Part shown: piece after piece, positions 8,614-17,900 of the stretch
How the letters are laid out: every line of letters starts with the position of its first letter
How positions within the stretch are numbered: the stretch's first letter is position 1
Origin: G963923955 sp963923955
GTDB taxonomy: Bacteria > Pseudomonadota > Gammaproteobacteria > Eutrophobiales > Eutrophobiaceae
Assembly: GCA_963923955.1 (NCBI GenBank)
Contig: OZ000552.1
Span: 2,046,001-2,110,000, forward strand
Reading direction: 5' to 3'
Length of the DNA stretch: 64,000 nt
Position numbers and translations under genes: made by a program
Notes under the pieces: model-generated
Database searches by the model: none
What the model saw: the letters and a program-made list of their open reading frames with translations, nothing else
What the model was told of the DNA's origin: nothing

Positions 8614-10161
8614 TTATAACGCTGGTGGCGGCGCTGTCATCTGCCGCAGGCCTATGCCCACCAGGCGCAGCACCAGAAAATAGACGCCGGCCCCGGCAAG
8701 GATGCAGAGGGCCAGATTGGCGGCTCGCTCATACAGCCCCCACGAAAACCAGGCCGTCATCGCCGGGCTTAGCCACAGCAACAACAGGCACATGGCCGCC
8801 AGGCTTAAAAGCATCTTGCCCAGATAGACCCACCAGCCGCCGCCGGCGCGGTAATGATCTCTGTTGCGCAAGCTGAGATACAGCAGGCCGGCGTTCAGAG
8901 AAGCCGCTAATGAGGTCGCCAGCGCCAGCCCGGCATGCGCTAAGTACTGCACCAGTAACAGGTTCAAGACCAGGTTGGCGAACATCGCCACCGCCGCGAT
9001 CTTCACCGGCGTCTTCGTGTCCTGGCGCGAGAAAAAACCGGCTGATAGCACCTTGATCAGGATAAAGGCCGGCAGGCCGAGGGCATAGGCGATCAGGCTG
9101 TGGCTGGCCATGAGCACGTCATGGCGGGTGAAAGCCTCGTATTGAAACAGGGTGGCCAGCATGGGGGCGGCGAGCATGGCCAGGCCGGCCGCGGCCGGCA
9201 AGGCCAGCAGGAAGACCAGGCGCAAGGCCCAGTCCAGCGTCTGGTGCCAGGCGCTGCCGGCGGCGCTTGCGTACTGGGCGGCCAGGCTCGGCAGGATAAC
9301 GGTGGAGAGCGCAATACCGAAGACGCCCAAGGGAAACTCGACCAAGCGATCGGAAAAATACAGCCAGGAGATGCTGCCGGTTTGCAGGAAGGAGGCGATC
9401 AGGGTGTCAATCAGCAGGTTGATCTGCGTGATCGAGGCCGCAAACAGGGTCGGGATCATCAGCCGGATAATGCGCCTGAGCCCTTCCCGGTCACGCTTAG
9501 GAGCCGGCCGCGGCAACAGTCCCAGGCGCTTTAAGAAGGGCAACTGGAACAGCAACTGCGCCATGCCCGCCAGCAGTACCCCCCAGGCCAGGGCATAGAC
9601 CGGCTCGGCAAATCGGGGCGATAAAAAGACGGCGCAGGCGATCAGGGAAAGGTTCAACAGCACCGGCGTGAAGGCCGGCACGGCGAAGTTGCGGTAGGTG
9701 TTCAGGATGCCGCCGGCCAGCGCGGTCAGGGAAATAAACAGGATGTAGGGAAAGGTGATGCGCAGCATGTCGGTTGCCATCAGCTGCCTGCCCGGCTCGC
9801 TGGCAAAGCCGGGCGCAAACAGCCAGATCAACGCCGGCGCGGCCAAGACGCCGAGCAGGGTGATGAGACACAGCACCAGCCCCAGCGTCAGGGTGGTCTG
9901 GTCAATCAGCGCTTTCACTTCGGCCTTGTCGCGTTTTTCCCGGTATTCGGATAAGACCGGCACAAAGGCTTGGGAAAAACCGCCTTCGGCAAACAGGCGC
10001 CGCAGGAAATTCGGGATGCGAAAGGCAACGATGAAGGCGTCAACGCCGGCGCCGGGCCCGAACAGCACCCCGATCACCACATCGCGCAGCAGGCCGAAGA
10101 TGCGCGAGATGCCGGTCATGGCGCTCACGATAAGGGTGGATTTCAACAGGCGGTTTTGCAC
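8614..10161 (-). CDS. murJ: Lipid II flippase MurJ
   Basis: Inner-membrane protein that flips lipid II for peptidoglycan synthesis. 515 residues with about 14 hydrophobic segments. The N-terminus LLKSTLIVSAMTGISRIFGLLRDVVIG and the stretch FIVAFRIPNFLRRLFAEGGFSQAFVPVL are hallmarks of MurJ/MviN. The start codon is GTG at 10161; no ATG nearby fits the conserved N-terminus better. It is divergent from rpsT and 34 bases ahead of ribF, the order found in many gammaproteobacteria. Confidence 0.95.
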   Translation of the reverse strand: MQNRLLKSTLIVSAMTGISRIFGLLRDVVIGVLFGPGAGVDAFIVAFRIPNFLRRLFAEGGFSQAFVPVLSEYREKRDKAEVKALIDQTTLTLGLVLCLITLLGVLAAPALIWLFAPGFASEPGRQLMATDMLRITFPYILFISLTALAGGILNTYRNFAVPAFTPVLLNLSLIACAVFLSPRFAEPVYALAWGVLLAGMAQLLFQLPFLKRLGLLPRPAPKRDREGLRRIIRLMIPTLFAASITQINLLIDTLIASFLQTGSISWLYFSDRLVEFPLGVFGIALSTVILPSLAAQYASAAGSAWHQTLDWALRLVFLLALPAAAGLAMLAAPMLATLFQYEAFTRHDVLMASHSLIAYALGLPAFILIKVLSAGFFSRQDTKTPVKIAAVAMFANLVLNLLLVQYLAHAGLALATSLAASLNAGLLYLSLRNRDHYRAGGGWWVYLGKMLLSLAAMCLLLLWLSPAMTAWFSWGLYERAANLALCILAGAGVYFLVLRLVGIGLRQMTAPPPAL

Positions 10162-10254
10162 AATTTTAATTCAGATAAATTAAACTCGCTATCTTATTGT
10201 TTATACAGGAAAATATCATCAATAATCTAAAGAATACGGCTTGCACGAAGGGGA

Positions 10255-10283
10255 TTGACAAATGCTTAGCACAGTCGCATAGT
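10255..10283 (+). promoter_or_regulatory. Predicted sigma70-type promoter of rpsT
   Basis: TTGACA at 10255-10260 matches the -35 consensus fully. A 17-base spacer leads to CATAGT (4 of 6) at 10278-10283. Transcription would start about 35 bases before the S20 start codon. Confidence 0.65.
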
Positions 10284-10324
10284 GTCGCGCTTTTACCGAT
10301 CTCATAAGTTTCAGGAGAGAAAAA

Positions 10325-10585
10325 TTGGCCAACATCGCCTCAGCAAAAAAGCGCGCCCGGCAGGCGGAGAAACGGCGGCGGCAGAACGCCGGTGCCCGCT
10401 CCATGCTGCGCACCTCGATCAAGAAGGTCGTGAATGCGATTGAAAGCCGGGACAAGGAGGCGGCGGCCAGCGCCTATCAGGCCGCCCTGCCCATAATTGA
10501 CCGCATGAGCAACAAGGGTCTGATCCATAAAAACAAGGCCGCCCGCCACAAGAGCCGTCTCAACACCCGGCTGCAGGCGCTGTAG
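10325..10585 (+). CDS. rpsT: 30S ribosomal protein S20
   Basis: 86 residues beginning MANIASAKKRARQAEKRRRQNAGARSM, the standard S20 N-terminus that binds the 5' domain of 16S rRNA. The start codon is TTG at 10325, preceded by CAGGAG at good distance. Escherichia coli rpsT also starts with UUG, which is tied to its autoregulation, so the rare start is probably a conserved control feature. It is transcribed alone from the promoter at 10255-10283, divergent from murJ and convergent with proB. Confidence 0.96.
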   Translation: MANIASAKKRARQAEKRRRQNAGARSMLRTSIKKVVNAIESRDKEAAASAYQAALPIIDRMSNKGLIHKNKAARHKSRLNTRLQAL

Positions 10586-10622
10586 CCCTTAAGCACTTCT
10601 GATTGGCCGACCAGACCGGCCG

Positions 10623-11744
10623 CTACAATATCACCATGTTGTCGCGATGGATTAACTCCGGCGCATCCAGATAGCCGAGTAATTCCTCGATCTTATCGCT
10701 GCCCTGCCCCATGATCCGGCGCGTCTCATCCGCGTTGTAATTCACCAGGCCGCAGGCGATCTCCGCGCCCGCCGGATTTATGCAACTGACGATCTCCCCG
10801 CGCTGGAACTCGCCCTCAACCCCGACCACGCCGACCGCCAGCAGGCTCTTGCCCTCATCCCGCAGCATCCGCGCTGCGCCCTGATCCAGGTGCAGGCGAG
10901 CGCGGCTGCGGTTGTGGCTGGCCAGCCACTGCTTGCGGGCCGCCAGGGGCGCCTGCCGGGTGGTCAGCATGGTGCCGAGCTCTTCCCCGGCATGGATGCG
11001 CAGCAGGATGTCTTCCTCCAGACCGTAGGCGATCACTGTCTGCGCGCCGGACTTGGCCGCCGTCTTCGCCGCATGCAGTTTGGTCACCATGCCGCCGCGC
11101 CCTAAGCTACCGCCCGCCCCGGCCCCGGCTTCTAATTTTGCATCGCCCGCCGCGCCGGTCTTGATCAACAGTGCCTTCTCGTTCGTCTGCGGGTCGCTGT
11201 CGTACAGGCCGGCCTGATCGGTGAGGATGACCAGCAGGTCGGCCTCGATCAGGTTCACCACCAGGCCGGCCAGGCGGTCGTTATCACCGAATCGGATTTC
11301 TTCCGTGGCCACCGAGTCGTTCTCGTTGACGATCGGCACCACGCCCGCCCCAAGCAGGGTGCGCAGCGTTGCGCGGGCGTTTAGGTAGCGCCGGCGATCC
11401 GCCACGTCATCATGAGTAAGCAGGATCTGCGCGGTGTGCACCCCATAGCGCTGGAAGCAGGACTCCCAGGCTCGTATCAGCCCCATCTGCCCGATGGCGG
11501 CCGCGGCTTGTAATTCGTTCAGGGCATGCGGGCGTCGCCGCCGTCCTAGGCGGGAAAGCCCCTCGGCCACGGCGCCGGAAGACACCAGCACCAGCTCCAC
11601 GCCCCGCCGCCGTAGCTGCATCATCTGCACCACCCAGGTCGCCAAGGTATCGGTCTTGAGGCCGCCGCCCTCGTTGGTCAGCAGGGCGCTGCCGAGCTTG
11701 ATCACCCAGCGCCTCGTTTGGCCCAGCCCAGCCCGCGCCATCAT
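10623..11744 (-). CDS. proB: Glutamate 5-kinase
   Basis: First step of proline synthesis: phosphorylates glutamate. 373 residues from the ATG at 11744. The amino-acid kinase domain has WVIKLGSALLTN, LVSSGAVAEGLSRLG, PIVNENDSVATEEIRFGDNDRLAGLV and the glycine-rich GGMVTKLHAAKTA. A C-terminal PUA domain follows (HLDQGAARMLRDEGKSLLAVGV). The chosen ATG overlaps the obgE stop codon as ATGA and has AGGAG six bases upstream, which favours it over the in-frame ATG at 11768. obgE-proB adjacency is common in gamma- and betaproteobacteria. Confidence 0.95.
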   Translation of the reverse strand: MMARAGLGQTRRWVIKLGSALLTNEGGGLKTDTLATWVVQMMQLRRRGVELVLVSSGAVAEGLSRLGRRRRPHALNELQAAAAIGQMGLIRAWESCFQRYGVHTAQILLTHDDVADRRRYLNARATLRTLLGAGVVPIVNENDSVATEEIRFGDNDRLAGLVVNLIEADLLVILTDQAGLYDSDPQTNEKALLIKTGAAGDAKLEAGAGAGGSLGRGGMVTKLHAAKTAAKSGAQTVIAYGLEEDILLRIHAGEELGTMLTTRQAPLAARKQWLASHNRSRARLHLDQGAARMLRDEGKSLLAVGVVGVEGEFQRGEIVSCINPAGAEIACGLVNYNADETRRIMGQGSDKIEELLGYLDAPELIHRDNMVIL

Positions 11745-12781
11745 TTTGCCGCTCCTGCGAGGGCGCAATTTTGCTCTTTGGCCACGGCAAGCCGCGCGGC
11801 CACGGCGGCCATGAGCGCCTGACAGCCCGCGCCGCTCAGCGCCGAGATCAGATACACCGGAAGCCCAGGGGAGAGGGCGGCGGTGAGCGCACTTTTGCGT
11901 TCCTCCCGCGCAGCTTCATCAAGCAGGTCGGCCTTGTTCAACACCAGCCAGCGCTCCTTGCCCGCCAGCGCCTGATCGAAACGCTGCAACTCCTGCTCAA
12001 TGGTCTTGACGGCACGCAGGATCTCCTGCTCATCAGCGCTGCCGATGTCAACGAGGTGCAACAGCAACCGGGTGCGCGCCAGGTGCCTTAAGAATTGCAC
12101 GCCCAGGCCGGCCCCGTCGGCGGCGCCTGCGATCAAGCCGGGGATGTCGGCGATGACAAAATCCTGCGCCTCCCCGACCACCACGCCGAGCTGGGGATGC
12201 AAGGTAGTGAAGGGATAGGCGGCCACCTTGGGTCTGGCCGCGGAGACCTGGCGGATGAGCGTGGATTTGCCGGCGTTGGGCAGGCCGAGCAGGCCGACAT
12301 CGGCCAGCACCTGAAGCTCCAGGCGCAGGTTGCGCGCCTCGCCCGCCGTGCCCGGGGTAGTCTTGCGCGGCGCACGATTCGTGCTGCTCTTGAACCGCGT
12401 GTTGCCCAGGCCATGAAAGCCGCCTTGGGCGACCAGCAGGCGCGCAGCGGGCCGGGCCAGATCGCCCATCCGCTCGTCAATGTCAGCGTCATAGACCAGC
12501 GTGCCCAGCGGCACCTTGATGAGGCAGTCCTCGCCCTGCCTGCCGTTGCGCCCCTTGCCCTGCCCCGGTTGGCCGTTTTGCGCCCGAAACAGGCGCAGGT
12601 GGCGAAAGTCCACCAGCGTGTTCAAACCCTCATCGACGTGCAGATAGACGCTGCCGCCATCGCCGCCATCGCCGCCGTCCGGCCCGCCTTTGGGGATGTA
12701 TTTCTCCCGCCGGAAACTCAAGCAACCATCGCCGCCCTTGCCGGCCACCACCCGGATTGTCGCCTCATCTACGAATTTCAT
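11741..12781 (-). CDS. obgE: Obg family GTPase
   Basis: Essential GTPase associated with 50S ribosome maturation and stress control. 346 residues. The N-terminal Obg fold shows its glycine-rich repeats (MKFVDEATIRVVAGKGGDGCLSFRREKYIPKGGPDGGDGGDGG). The G domain has the P-loop GLPNAGKST, DIPGLI and NKAD. It stands downstream of rplU-rpmA but behind a terminator at 12943-12966, so it may have its own promoter in the 160 bases between. It overlaps proB by 4 bases. Confidence 0.96.
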   Translation of the reverse strand: MKFVDEATIRVVAGKGGDGCLSFRREKYIPKGGPDGGDGGDGGSVYLHVDEGLNTLVDFRHLRLFRAQNGQPGQGKGRNGRQGEDCLIKVPLGTLVYDADIDERMGDLARPAARLLVAQGGFHGLGNTRFKSSTNRAPRKTTPGTAGEARNLRLELQVLADVGLLGLPNAGKSTLIRQVSAARPKVAAYPFTTLHPQLGVVVGEAQDFVIADIPGLIAGAADGAGLGVQFLRHLARTRLLLHLVDIGSADEQEILRAVKTIEQELQRFDQALAGKERWLVLNKADLLDEAAREERKSALTAALSPGLPVYLISALSGAGCQALMAAVAARLAVAKEQNCALAGAAK

Positions 12782-12935
12782 TTTGCTTCTGCGCTCAGGC
12801 CGCGCCCTTGCCTTGTTATTCGTCTTGCACCGAAGACGCTATCTTGTTTTTGAAGAACGTAATCCTTAAGTCACACGAGCTATAAATCGTCGGTTTTTGC
12901 GTCCTGCAAAACCGACATACATTACATCCTTAGTA

Positions 12936-12966
12936 AATAAAAAAACCCCGCTCGGCGGCGGGGTTT
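12936..12966 (-). terminator. Rho-independent terminator after rpmA
   Basis: An 8-bp stem (AAACCCCG 12943-12950 with CGGGGTTT 12959-12966) around a GC-rich loop. On the minus strand it is followed by a run of T. It is placed 27 bases past the rpmA stop and would end the rplU-rpmA transcript before obgE. Confidence 0.8.
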
Positions 12967-12993
12967 GGCTTGCTCAAAAAATGCGCTTGGGTT

Positions 12994-13251
12994 TCAGCTC
13001 GCCACCACGCTCACGAAGGTGCGCTGCTTAGGGCCCTTCTTTTGAAAAAGCACCTGCCCATCAGCCCGGGCAAAGAGCGTATGGTCATGGCCACAGCCGA
13101 CATTGACACCAGCGTGAAACTTTGTCCCGCGCTGGCGCACGATAATATTCCCGGCGCGCACCTGCTCGCCGCCGTAGCGTTTTACGCCTAGGCGTTTGGA
13201 CTTCGAATCACGCCCATTGCGGGTGCTGCCGCCTGCTTTTTTATGTGCCAT
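12994..13251 (-). CDS. rpmA: 50S ribosomal protein L27
   Basis: 85 residues, MAHKKAGGSTRNGRDSKSKRLGVKRYGG, the standard L27 N-terminus that reaches the peptidyl transferase centre. It follows rplU by 18 bases in the classical two-gene operon. The N-terminus matches the form that needs no protease processing. Confidence 0.97.
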   Translation of the reverse strand: MAHKKAGGSTRNGRDSKSKRLGVKRYGGEQVRAGNIIVRQRGTKFHAGVNVGCGHDHTLFARADGQVLFQKKGPKQRTFVSVVAS

Positions 13252-13269
13252 GCTATTCTCTCCCCGTGC

Positions 13270-13584
13270 TTATTTGACTGAGATGCCGGTGATGCCCAGC
13301 TCGGTGTAGGCTTGGCGGTGTCCCTGCTGTTTGCGGGAATGCTTGCGGCGCCGGAATTTGATCACCTTGAGCTTGCGGCCGCGGCCATGCGCCTTCACCG
13401 TGGCAGACACCGTTGCGTCGGCCACCCGCGGCGTACCCACGCGCACGGCATCGCCATCGGCCACCAGCAGCACCTCCTTGATATCGACCGCCGCGCCTTC
13501 GGCCGCAGCGAGCTTTTCTACCCGCACCACATCGCCCTCTTTGACCTTGTATTGTTTGCCGCCGCTCTTGATCACCGCATACAT
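13270..13584 (-). CDS. rplU: 50S ribosomal protein L21
   Basis: 104 residues from the ATG at 13584 (MYAVIKSGGKQYKVKEGDVVRVEKL). Typical L21 features include VIKFRRRKHSRKQQGHRQ near the C-terminus. The open frame continues upstream for 260 codons, but that part is antisense to ispB and not L21; the family length fixes the start. First gene of rplU-rpmA, divergent from ispB as in Escherichia coli. Confidence 0.97.
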   Translation of the reverse strand: MYAVIKSGGKQYKVKEGDVVRVEKLAAAEGAAVDIKEVLLVADGDAVRVGTPRVADATVSATVKAHGRGRKLKVIKFRRRKHSRKQQGHRQAYTELGITGISVK

Positions 13585-13785
13585 CGCTGCCGCCTCCGTA
13601 GATCTGAATCTTAAAGCCTTAAATTGGGCCTGATTGACGAGGGGCGCAATTCTACGTAATCCAGCGCGCAGAAACAAGCAAAAATCTTGAAGTGTGGCCA
13701 ACAATCTACGCAGCAGGCGGATTGGCAATCCGGGCTTAAGATTGGCAAAATGCCTTGTCCGATAAGTCCTAAATGTTAAGTTTAA

Positions 13786-14793
13786 GTGAACTACACCAAC
13801 GGCAACACCGCCCTGCAAGAAGAGGCCGACATAGAAGTCATCCGTGCGCTGACCGCCCGGGACATCGCCCGGGTGAATGCCCTCATCCATGAAAAGCTGC
13901 ATTCGGGCGTGGCGCTTATCGACCAGCTGGGCCACTACATCGTGAACAGCGGCGGCAAGCGCCTGCGCCCGACGCTGCTCCTGCTCAGCACCGGCGCCTT
14001 TCCCTATACGGGCGATAAGCACATCGGCTTGGCGGCGATCATCGAGTTCATCCACACCGCCACGCTGCTGCATGATGACGTGGTCGATGCCTCGCTGCTG
14101 CGCCGCGGCCGCGCCACGGCCAACCAGCGCTGGGGAAATGAAGCCAGCGTCCTGGTCGGGGATTTTCTCTATTCCCGCGCCTTTCAGATGATGGTGGAAG
14201 TCGGCTCCATGCGGGTCATGGAAATATTGTCCGAGGCCACCAACACCATCGCCGAAGGCGAAGTGCAACAGTTGCTCAACCGGCATGATCCGGAGACGAC
14301 CGAGAAGCGCTACCTGGAGGTCATCCACAACAAGACGGCAAAGCTGTTTGAAGCCGCGGCGCACATCGGCGCGATCATCTGCGAGCGCCCGCCGGCGGAA
14401 GAAGAAGCCATGGCGGAGTACGGCAGATCTCTCGGCATCGCCTATCAGCTGATTGATGATGTGCTGGACTACAGCGCCTCGGCCTCTGAGTTGGGCAAGA
14501 ACATCGGCGATGACTTGGCCGAAGGCAAGCCTACGCTGCCGCTTCTCTATGCCATGTGGAACAGCGCCGAGAAGCCATCGGCCCTAATCCGGGCGGCCAT
14601 TGAAAGCGGCGGCTTAGACGGCATGGAGGAAATCCTCACCACGCTGGAGAGCACCGGCGCCATCGCCTACACGGCAGAACTCGCGCAACAGGAAGCGGAC
14701 AGGGCGATAGCGGCGCTGGCGCATATCCCGCCGTCGGAATATCGAGACGCCCTGCACCTGCTGGCGCGCTTTGTCGTGGAGAGGACGCATTAG
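13786..14793 (+). CDS. ispB: Polyprenyl (octaprenyl-type) diphosphate synthase
   Basis: Makes the long isoprenoid side chain of quinones from IPP and FPP. 335 residues. GGKRLRPTLLLLS is the conserved N-terminal motif. The first aspartate motif is DDVVDASLLRRGRAT, and the second is DDVLDYSAS. The start is GTG at 13786; no good ribosome site is visible, so the exact start is uncertain by some codons. Divergence from rplU-rpmA is conserved across gammaproteobacteria and supports the symbol. Product chain length (C40 or other) cannot be read here. Confidence 0.92.
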   Translation: MNYTNGNTALQEEADIEVIRALTARDIARVNALIHEKLHSGVALIDQLGHYIVNSGGKRLRPTLLLLSTGAFPYTGDKHIGLAAIIEFIHTATLLHDDVVDASLLRRGRATANQRWGNEASVLVGDFLYSRAFQMMVEVGSMRVMEILSEATNTIAEGEVQQLLNRHDPETTEKRYLEVIHNKTAKLFEAAAHIGAIICERPPAEEEAMAEYGRSLGIAYQLIDDVLDYSASASELGKNIGDDLAEGKPTLPLLYAMWNSAEKPSALIRAAIESGGLDGMEEILTTLESTGAIAYTAELAQQEADRAIAALAHIPPSEYRDALHLLARFVVERTH

Positions 14794-14885
14794 AGCAACG
14801 CAATTTTAATGCAACACCTCGGCATGGGTGCAGCGGGCGGACAAGGTGCGCACACCCACAAAGGAGAGCCGGCGACATGCCGCGG

Positions 14886-14914
14886 CTGCCAATCTTCTCT
14901 GGAAGCGATATAAT
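14886..14914 (+). promoter_or_regulatory. Predicted promoter of tRNA-Pro
   Basis: A perfect TATAAT at 14909-14914, 13 bases before the tRNA. CTGCCA at 14886-14891 (4 of 6 to TTGACA) lies 17 bases upstream. Spacing fits a strong stable-RNA promoter. Confidence 0.65.
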
Positions 14915-14927
14915 GCTTCATTGCAAG

Positions 14928-15005
<78 letters not shown>

Positions 15006-15052
15006 CTAGGGCTTTCTTAATTACAATTCCCGTTTTTCACCGATCAAAAAAC

Positions 15053-15673
15053 ATGGCCAAAGACCAACGCACCGTCCTGCGCCGGCTATTCACCACGTGC
15101 TATAAAATCTTGAGCGATCGCCTGGTTGCACCACAACTTGAACGCCTGGGCGGCGATGTGCTGGTGATTGGCGCGGGCAAGGAGCCGTATCGGGAACTGG
15201 TGCCGAATGCTGCGATCCTCACCTGCACGGATATTGCGGCCAGCGAGCAGCTTGACTTGATGGCCGATGCCCACGCCTTGCCGTTTCGGGAGCAATCCTT
15301 TGACGCCGTCATCCTCATCGATGTGCTGGAGCACCTGCAAGACCCGCAGCAGGCGACAGCCGAGCAGCAGCGCATCTTGCGAGCCGGCGGCGTGGTCATG
15401 GCAGTGGCGCCCTTTCTGTTTCATGTGCATGGCGACCCGCTTGATTTCCAGCGATTTACCGAACACGGGCTGGCGGTGCTGTTCAAGGATTTCTCGCAGG
15501 CCCACATTCATCCCTTCGGTAATCGTCTGCATGTGATCCTCGATATTTTAAGCACCGGCGGCCCTTTGCCTGCACTCGCCCTGCGGGTGTTTAGCCACCT
15601 CCTCACCCTGCCGCCCCTGCTGTGGACGAGCCGGGATTGCCCCAGCGGCTATGTGGTGAGGGCGGTAAAATGA
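15053..15673 (+). CDS. Class I SAM-dependent methyltransferase (type 11)
   Basis: 206 residues. Motif I is the GxG-like VLVIGAGKEPYRELV, with the acidic ribose-binding position at CTDIA. The segment DLMADAHALPFREQSFDAVILIDVLEHLQDP is the classic motif of type 11 methyltransferases. The C-terminal part (HVHGDPLDFQRFTEHGL) resembles those of SAM methyltransferases near envelope or sugar genes. Substrate cannot be told. It stands alone after tRNA-Pro and convergent to a broken phosphopantetheinyl transferase. Confidence 0.8.
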   Translation: MAKDQRTVLRRLFTTCYKILSDRLVAPQLERLGGDVLVIGAGKEPYRELVPNAAILTCTDIAASEQLDLMADAHALPFREQSFDAVILIDVLEHLQDPQQATAEQQRILRAGGVVMAVAPFLFHVHGDPLDFQRFTEHGLAVLFKDFSQAHIHPFGNRLHVILDILSTGGPLPALALRVFSHLLTLPPLLWTSRDCPSGYVVRAVK

Positions 15674-15707
15674 AGAGTGTCCGAAATAGCTCTGGGTCTT
15701 TGAAAAA

Positions 15708-16160
15708 TCAGGCTGGGCATGACGGGAACGAGTGGTGCGGGTCTATTTCCCATGCCCTGCTCGTAAATTCGCCGCCGTCTGCGGCCAAGGTAGCCACATA
15801 GCCCTCGGCGAATCCTATGTTGGTAAATTGCCAGCGCTTGACCGCCTCCGGTTGCTTGCATTGTGTCGCCACATCAAATTCCCGCAAACCGGTGGCCAGG
15901 CCTACGCCCGTTGCTTTTAAGACGGCTTGCTTTTTAGTCCACAGCGTATAAAACGCCCGCACCGGATCAGCATATTGGCGGACGGCTTGATACTCGTTCG
16001 CCGAGAAAAAACGCCAGGCCAGTGCCTCGCGCTTCACCTCGGTGCGGATTTTTTCAATGTCCATCCCTACGTCCCCGGCCTAAGGAGATGGCAAGCAGGG
16101 CCTATTCGTGCGAGTGGCTGACATTGAACGCCACCGGCAGGCCGCGGGGCGGTCAGCGGG
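15708..16160 (-). pseudogene. Sfp-type 4'-phosphopantetheinyl transferase remnant
   Basis: The intact C-terminal frame (15708-16064) reads VGMDIEKIR, RFFSANEYQAV and FYTLWTKKQAVLKATGVGL, which are the magnesium-site and WxxKEA-type motifs of Sfp-like enzymes. Just upstream, in another frame, LPVAFNVSHSHE continues the family N-terminus (normally FNxSHS). It then meets a TAG near 16103, and a frame change near 16070 is needed to reach VGMDIE. The first part of the protein is not readable before phr. One nonsense codon plus one frameshift suggest a dead gene rather than a short enzyme. A sequencing fault is possible for one lesion, less so for both. Confidence 0.75.
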
Positions 16161-16204
16161 TGCGGATCATCGGCGTGGATGTGTTCCGCTCTGATTTCCG
16201 GTGT

Positions 16205-17653
16205 TTAATTTTTCTCTTTCAATGCTGACAGGGCCGCCAGGGCGCGTTTTCTCGCCGCCGCATGATCCACGATGGGCAAGGGATAATCCCGCCCCAGTCT
16301 GACCCCGCGTTTTTTTAGTTCTGCTGCGTCAAGTTCCCAGGGTTTGTGGAAGTGCTGATTATCCAAGCCGGCCAGTTCCGGCAGCCATTTGCGAACATAC
16401 TCACCACGCGCGTCGAATTTTTCTCCCTGGAGCACGGGATTGAAGATGCGAAAAAACGGCGCGGCATCGGCACCGCAGCCGGCGACCCATTGCCAGCCCA
16501 GTGTGTTGTTGGCGAGATCCGCATCCACCAGCGTATCCCAGAACCAATCTGCGCCTGCGCGCCAGTGCAGCAGCAGGTCTTTGACCAGGAAGGAGCCGAC
16601 AATCATGCGCACCCGGTTGTGCATCCAGCCGCTCTGCCACAATTCACGCATGCCGGCATCAACGATGGGATAGCCGGTCTTCCCCGCCTGCCAGGCGGCC
16701 AGCTTCTGCGCATCCGACACCCAGGGAAAGTCGGCGAATTTTTCATTGAGCGGTGCTTCCGATGTCTGTGGAAAATGAAACAGCAGGTAATGCGCAAACT
16801 CGCGCCAGTATAATTGTCTCAAATAAGCAAGCACGGGTTGGCGCGGCGTCAAGTAGCCCCGGTCGCGCTCATTGTCCATGACGGCATGCCAGATCTGGCG
16901 CGGACCGAGCTCGCCGAAGTGAAGATGGGGCGACAAGCTGGAGATGCCAGCGGCGGCGGGATAATCGCGCGTATCGGGGTAATGGATGATCCTGCCGGCG
17001 AGAAAGTCCGCCAGCCTCGCTCGCGCGGCCTGTTCGCCAATCCGCCAGTTTCCCTGGATGCCCTGATACCAGGGGTGTTTCGGTTTTAGGTGAAAAGACG
17101 CAAGGCGCGCAGAAGGCGGCCAGACTTCGGGCTTGGGGATGGCCTGCACTGTCGCACTAGGGCGCGGCGGTGGTTCCAAGGTGAGGCAATGTTTCCAAAA
17201 GGGCGTGAATACCTTGAAGGGCTTGTCCTGCTTCGTCCTGATCGGCATCGGCTCGTTTAGCAAGGCGCTGTTAAAGCTCTGCACCGCTACGCCCTGCGCC
17301 GTGAGCGTCTTTTTAAGCTGCGTGTCCCTGCGGATTGCCGCCGGTTCATACAGCCTGTTCCAGTACACCGCCTCAACAGTAAAAGCATCGATCAAATCCT
17401 GCAGCACCGGCAGCGGCGCGCCCGCCCTTAAGATCAATCTTGACCCGCGCTGCTGCAATGCCTCGTGCAGGGCTTGTAAGGATTCATGCAGCCAATAGCG
17501 GCTGGCCCCGCCCGGCGCCCAGTCTCCCTCGTCCTCCGGACACCATATATACAAGGGGATGAGCGGGTTTCCAGACTCGACGGCGCATTGCAGCGCCGGG
17601 TTATCTTCCAAGCGCAGGTCGCGACGAAACCAGACGATGGAATGAGGGGACAT
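16205..17653 (-). CDS. phrB: Deoxyribodipyrimidine photolyase
   Basis: Light-driven repair of cyclobutane pyrimidine dimers. 482 residues, class I. The N-terminal antenna domain starts HSIVWFRRDLRLEDNPAL. The FAD domain has YWREFAHYLLFHFP, FADFPWVSDAQKLAAWQAGKTGYPIVDAGMRELW and the signature WMHNRVRMIVGSFLVKDLL, then WQWVAGCGADAAPFFRIFNP. All tryptophans of the usual electron-transfer region appear present. The start at 17653 gives the standard N-terminus. It lies directly upstream of the phosphopantetheinyl transferase remnant. Confidence 0.93.
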   Translation of the reverse strand: MSPHSIVWFRRDLRLEDNPALQCAVESGNPLIPLYIWCPEDEGDWAPGGASRYWLHESLQALHEALQQRGSRLILRAGAPLPVLQDLIDAFTVEAVYWNRLYEPAAIRRDTQLKKTLTAQGVAVQSFNSALLNEPMPIRTKQDKPFKVFTPFWKHCLTLEPPPRPSATVQAIPKPEVWPPSARLASFHLKPKHPWYQGIQGNWRIGEQAARARLADFLAGRIIHYPDTRDYPAAAGISSLSPHLHFGELGPRQIWHAVMDNERDRGYLTPRQPVLAYLRQLYWREFAHYLLFHFPQTSEAPLNEKFADFPWVSDAQKLAAWQAGKTGYPIVDAGMRELWQSGWMHNRVRMIVGSFLVKDLLLHWRAGADWFWDTLVDADLANNTLGWQWVAGCGADAAPFFRIFNPVLQGEKFDARGEYVRKWLPELAGLDNQHFHKPWELDAAELKKRGVRLGRDYPLPIVDHAAARKRALAALSALKEKN

Positions 17654-17900
17654 TAGGGGTGATGGGCCTGGATGCTCATGTTGCTTGAAAAATAAACAAC
17701 TAAGGTTCCGAATGCCTCATGCTCAGACATCCTGAGGGATGCTCTGTCGTTGCTGAGATAGATGCCCATACTGCCGCGGCTTATTTCGTGCCTGACTTCG
17801 TACTTCCCCAGCTGTTGCGGCGTTTTATTCACTATTATTATCCGGATATGAAAGGTGTTACTCTAGCAGGCCAACTATATCACTTCTCCTGCCCGCTTAT

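Noticed and set aside
12095..12853. A 252-codon frame opposite obgE
   Set aside because: Antisense shadow with no recognisable domain.
13585..14364. A 260-codon upstream extension of the rplU frame
   Set aside because: It is antisense to ispB and L21 has a fixed length of about 104 residues; the ATG at 13584 starts the conserved N-terminus.
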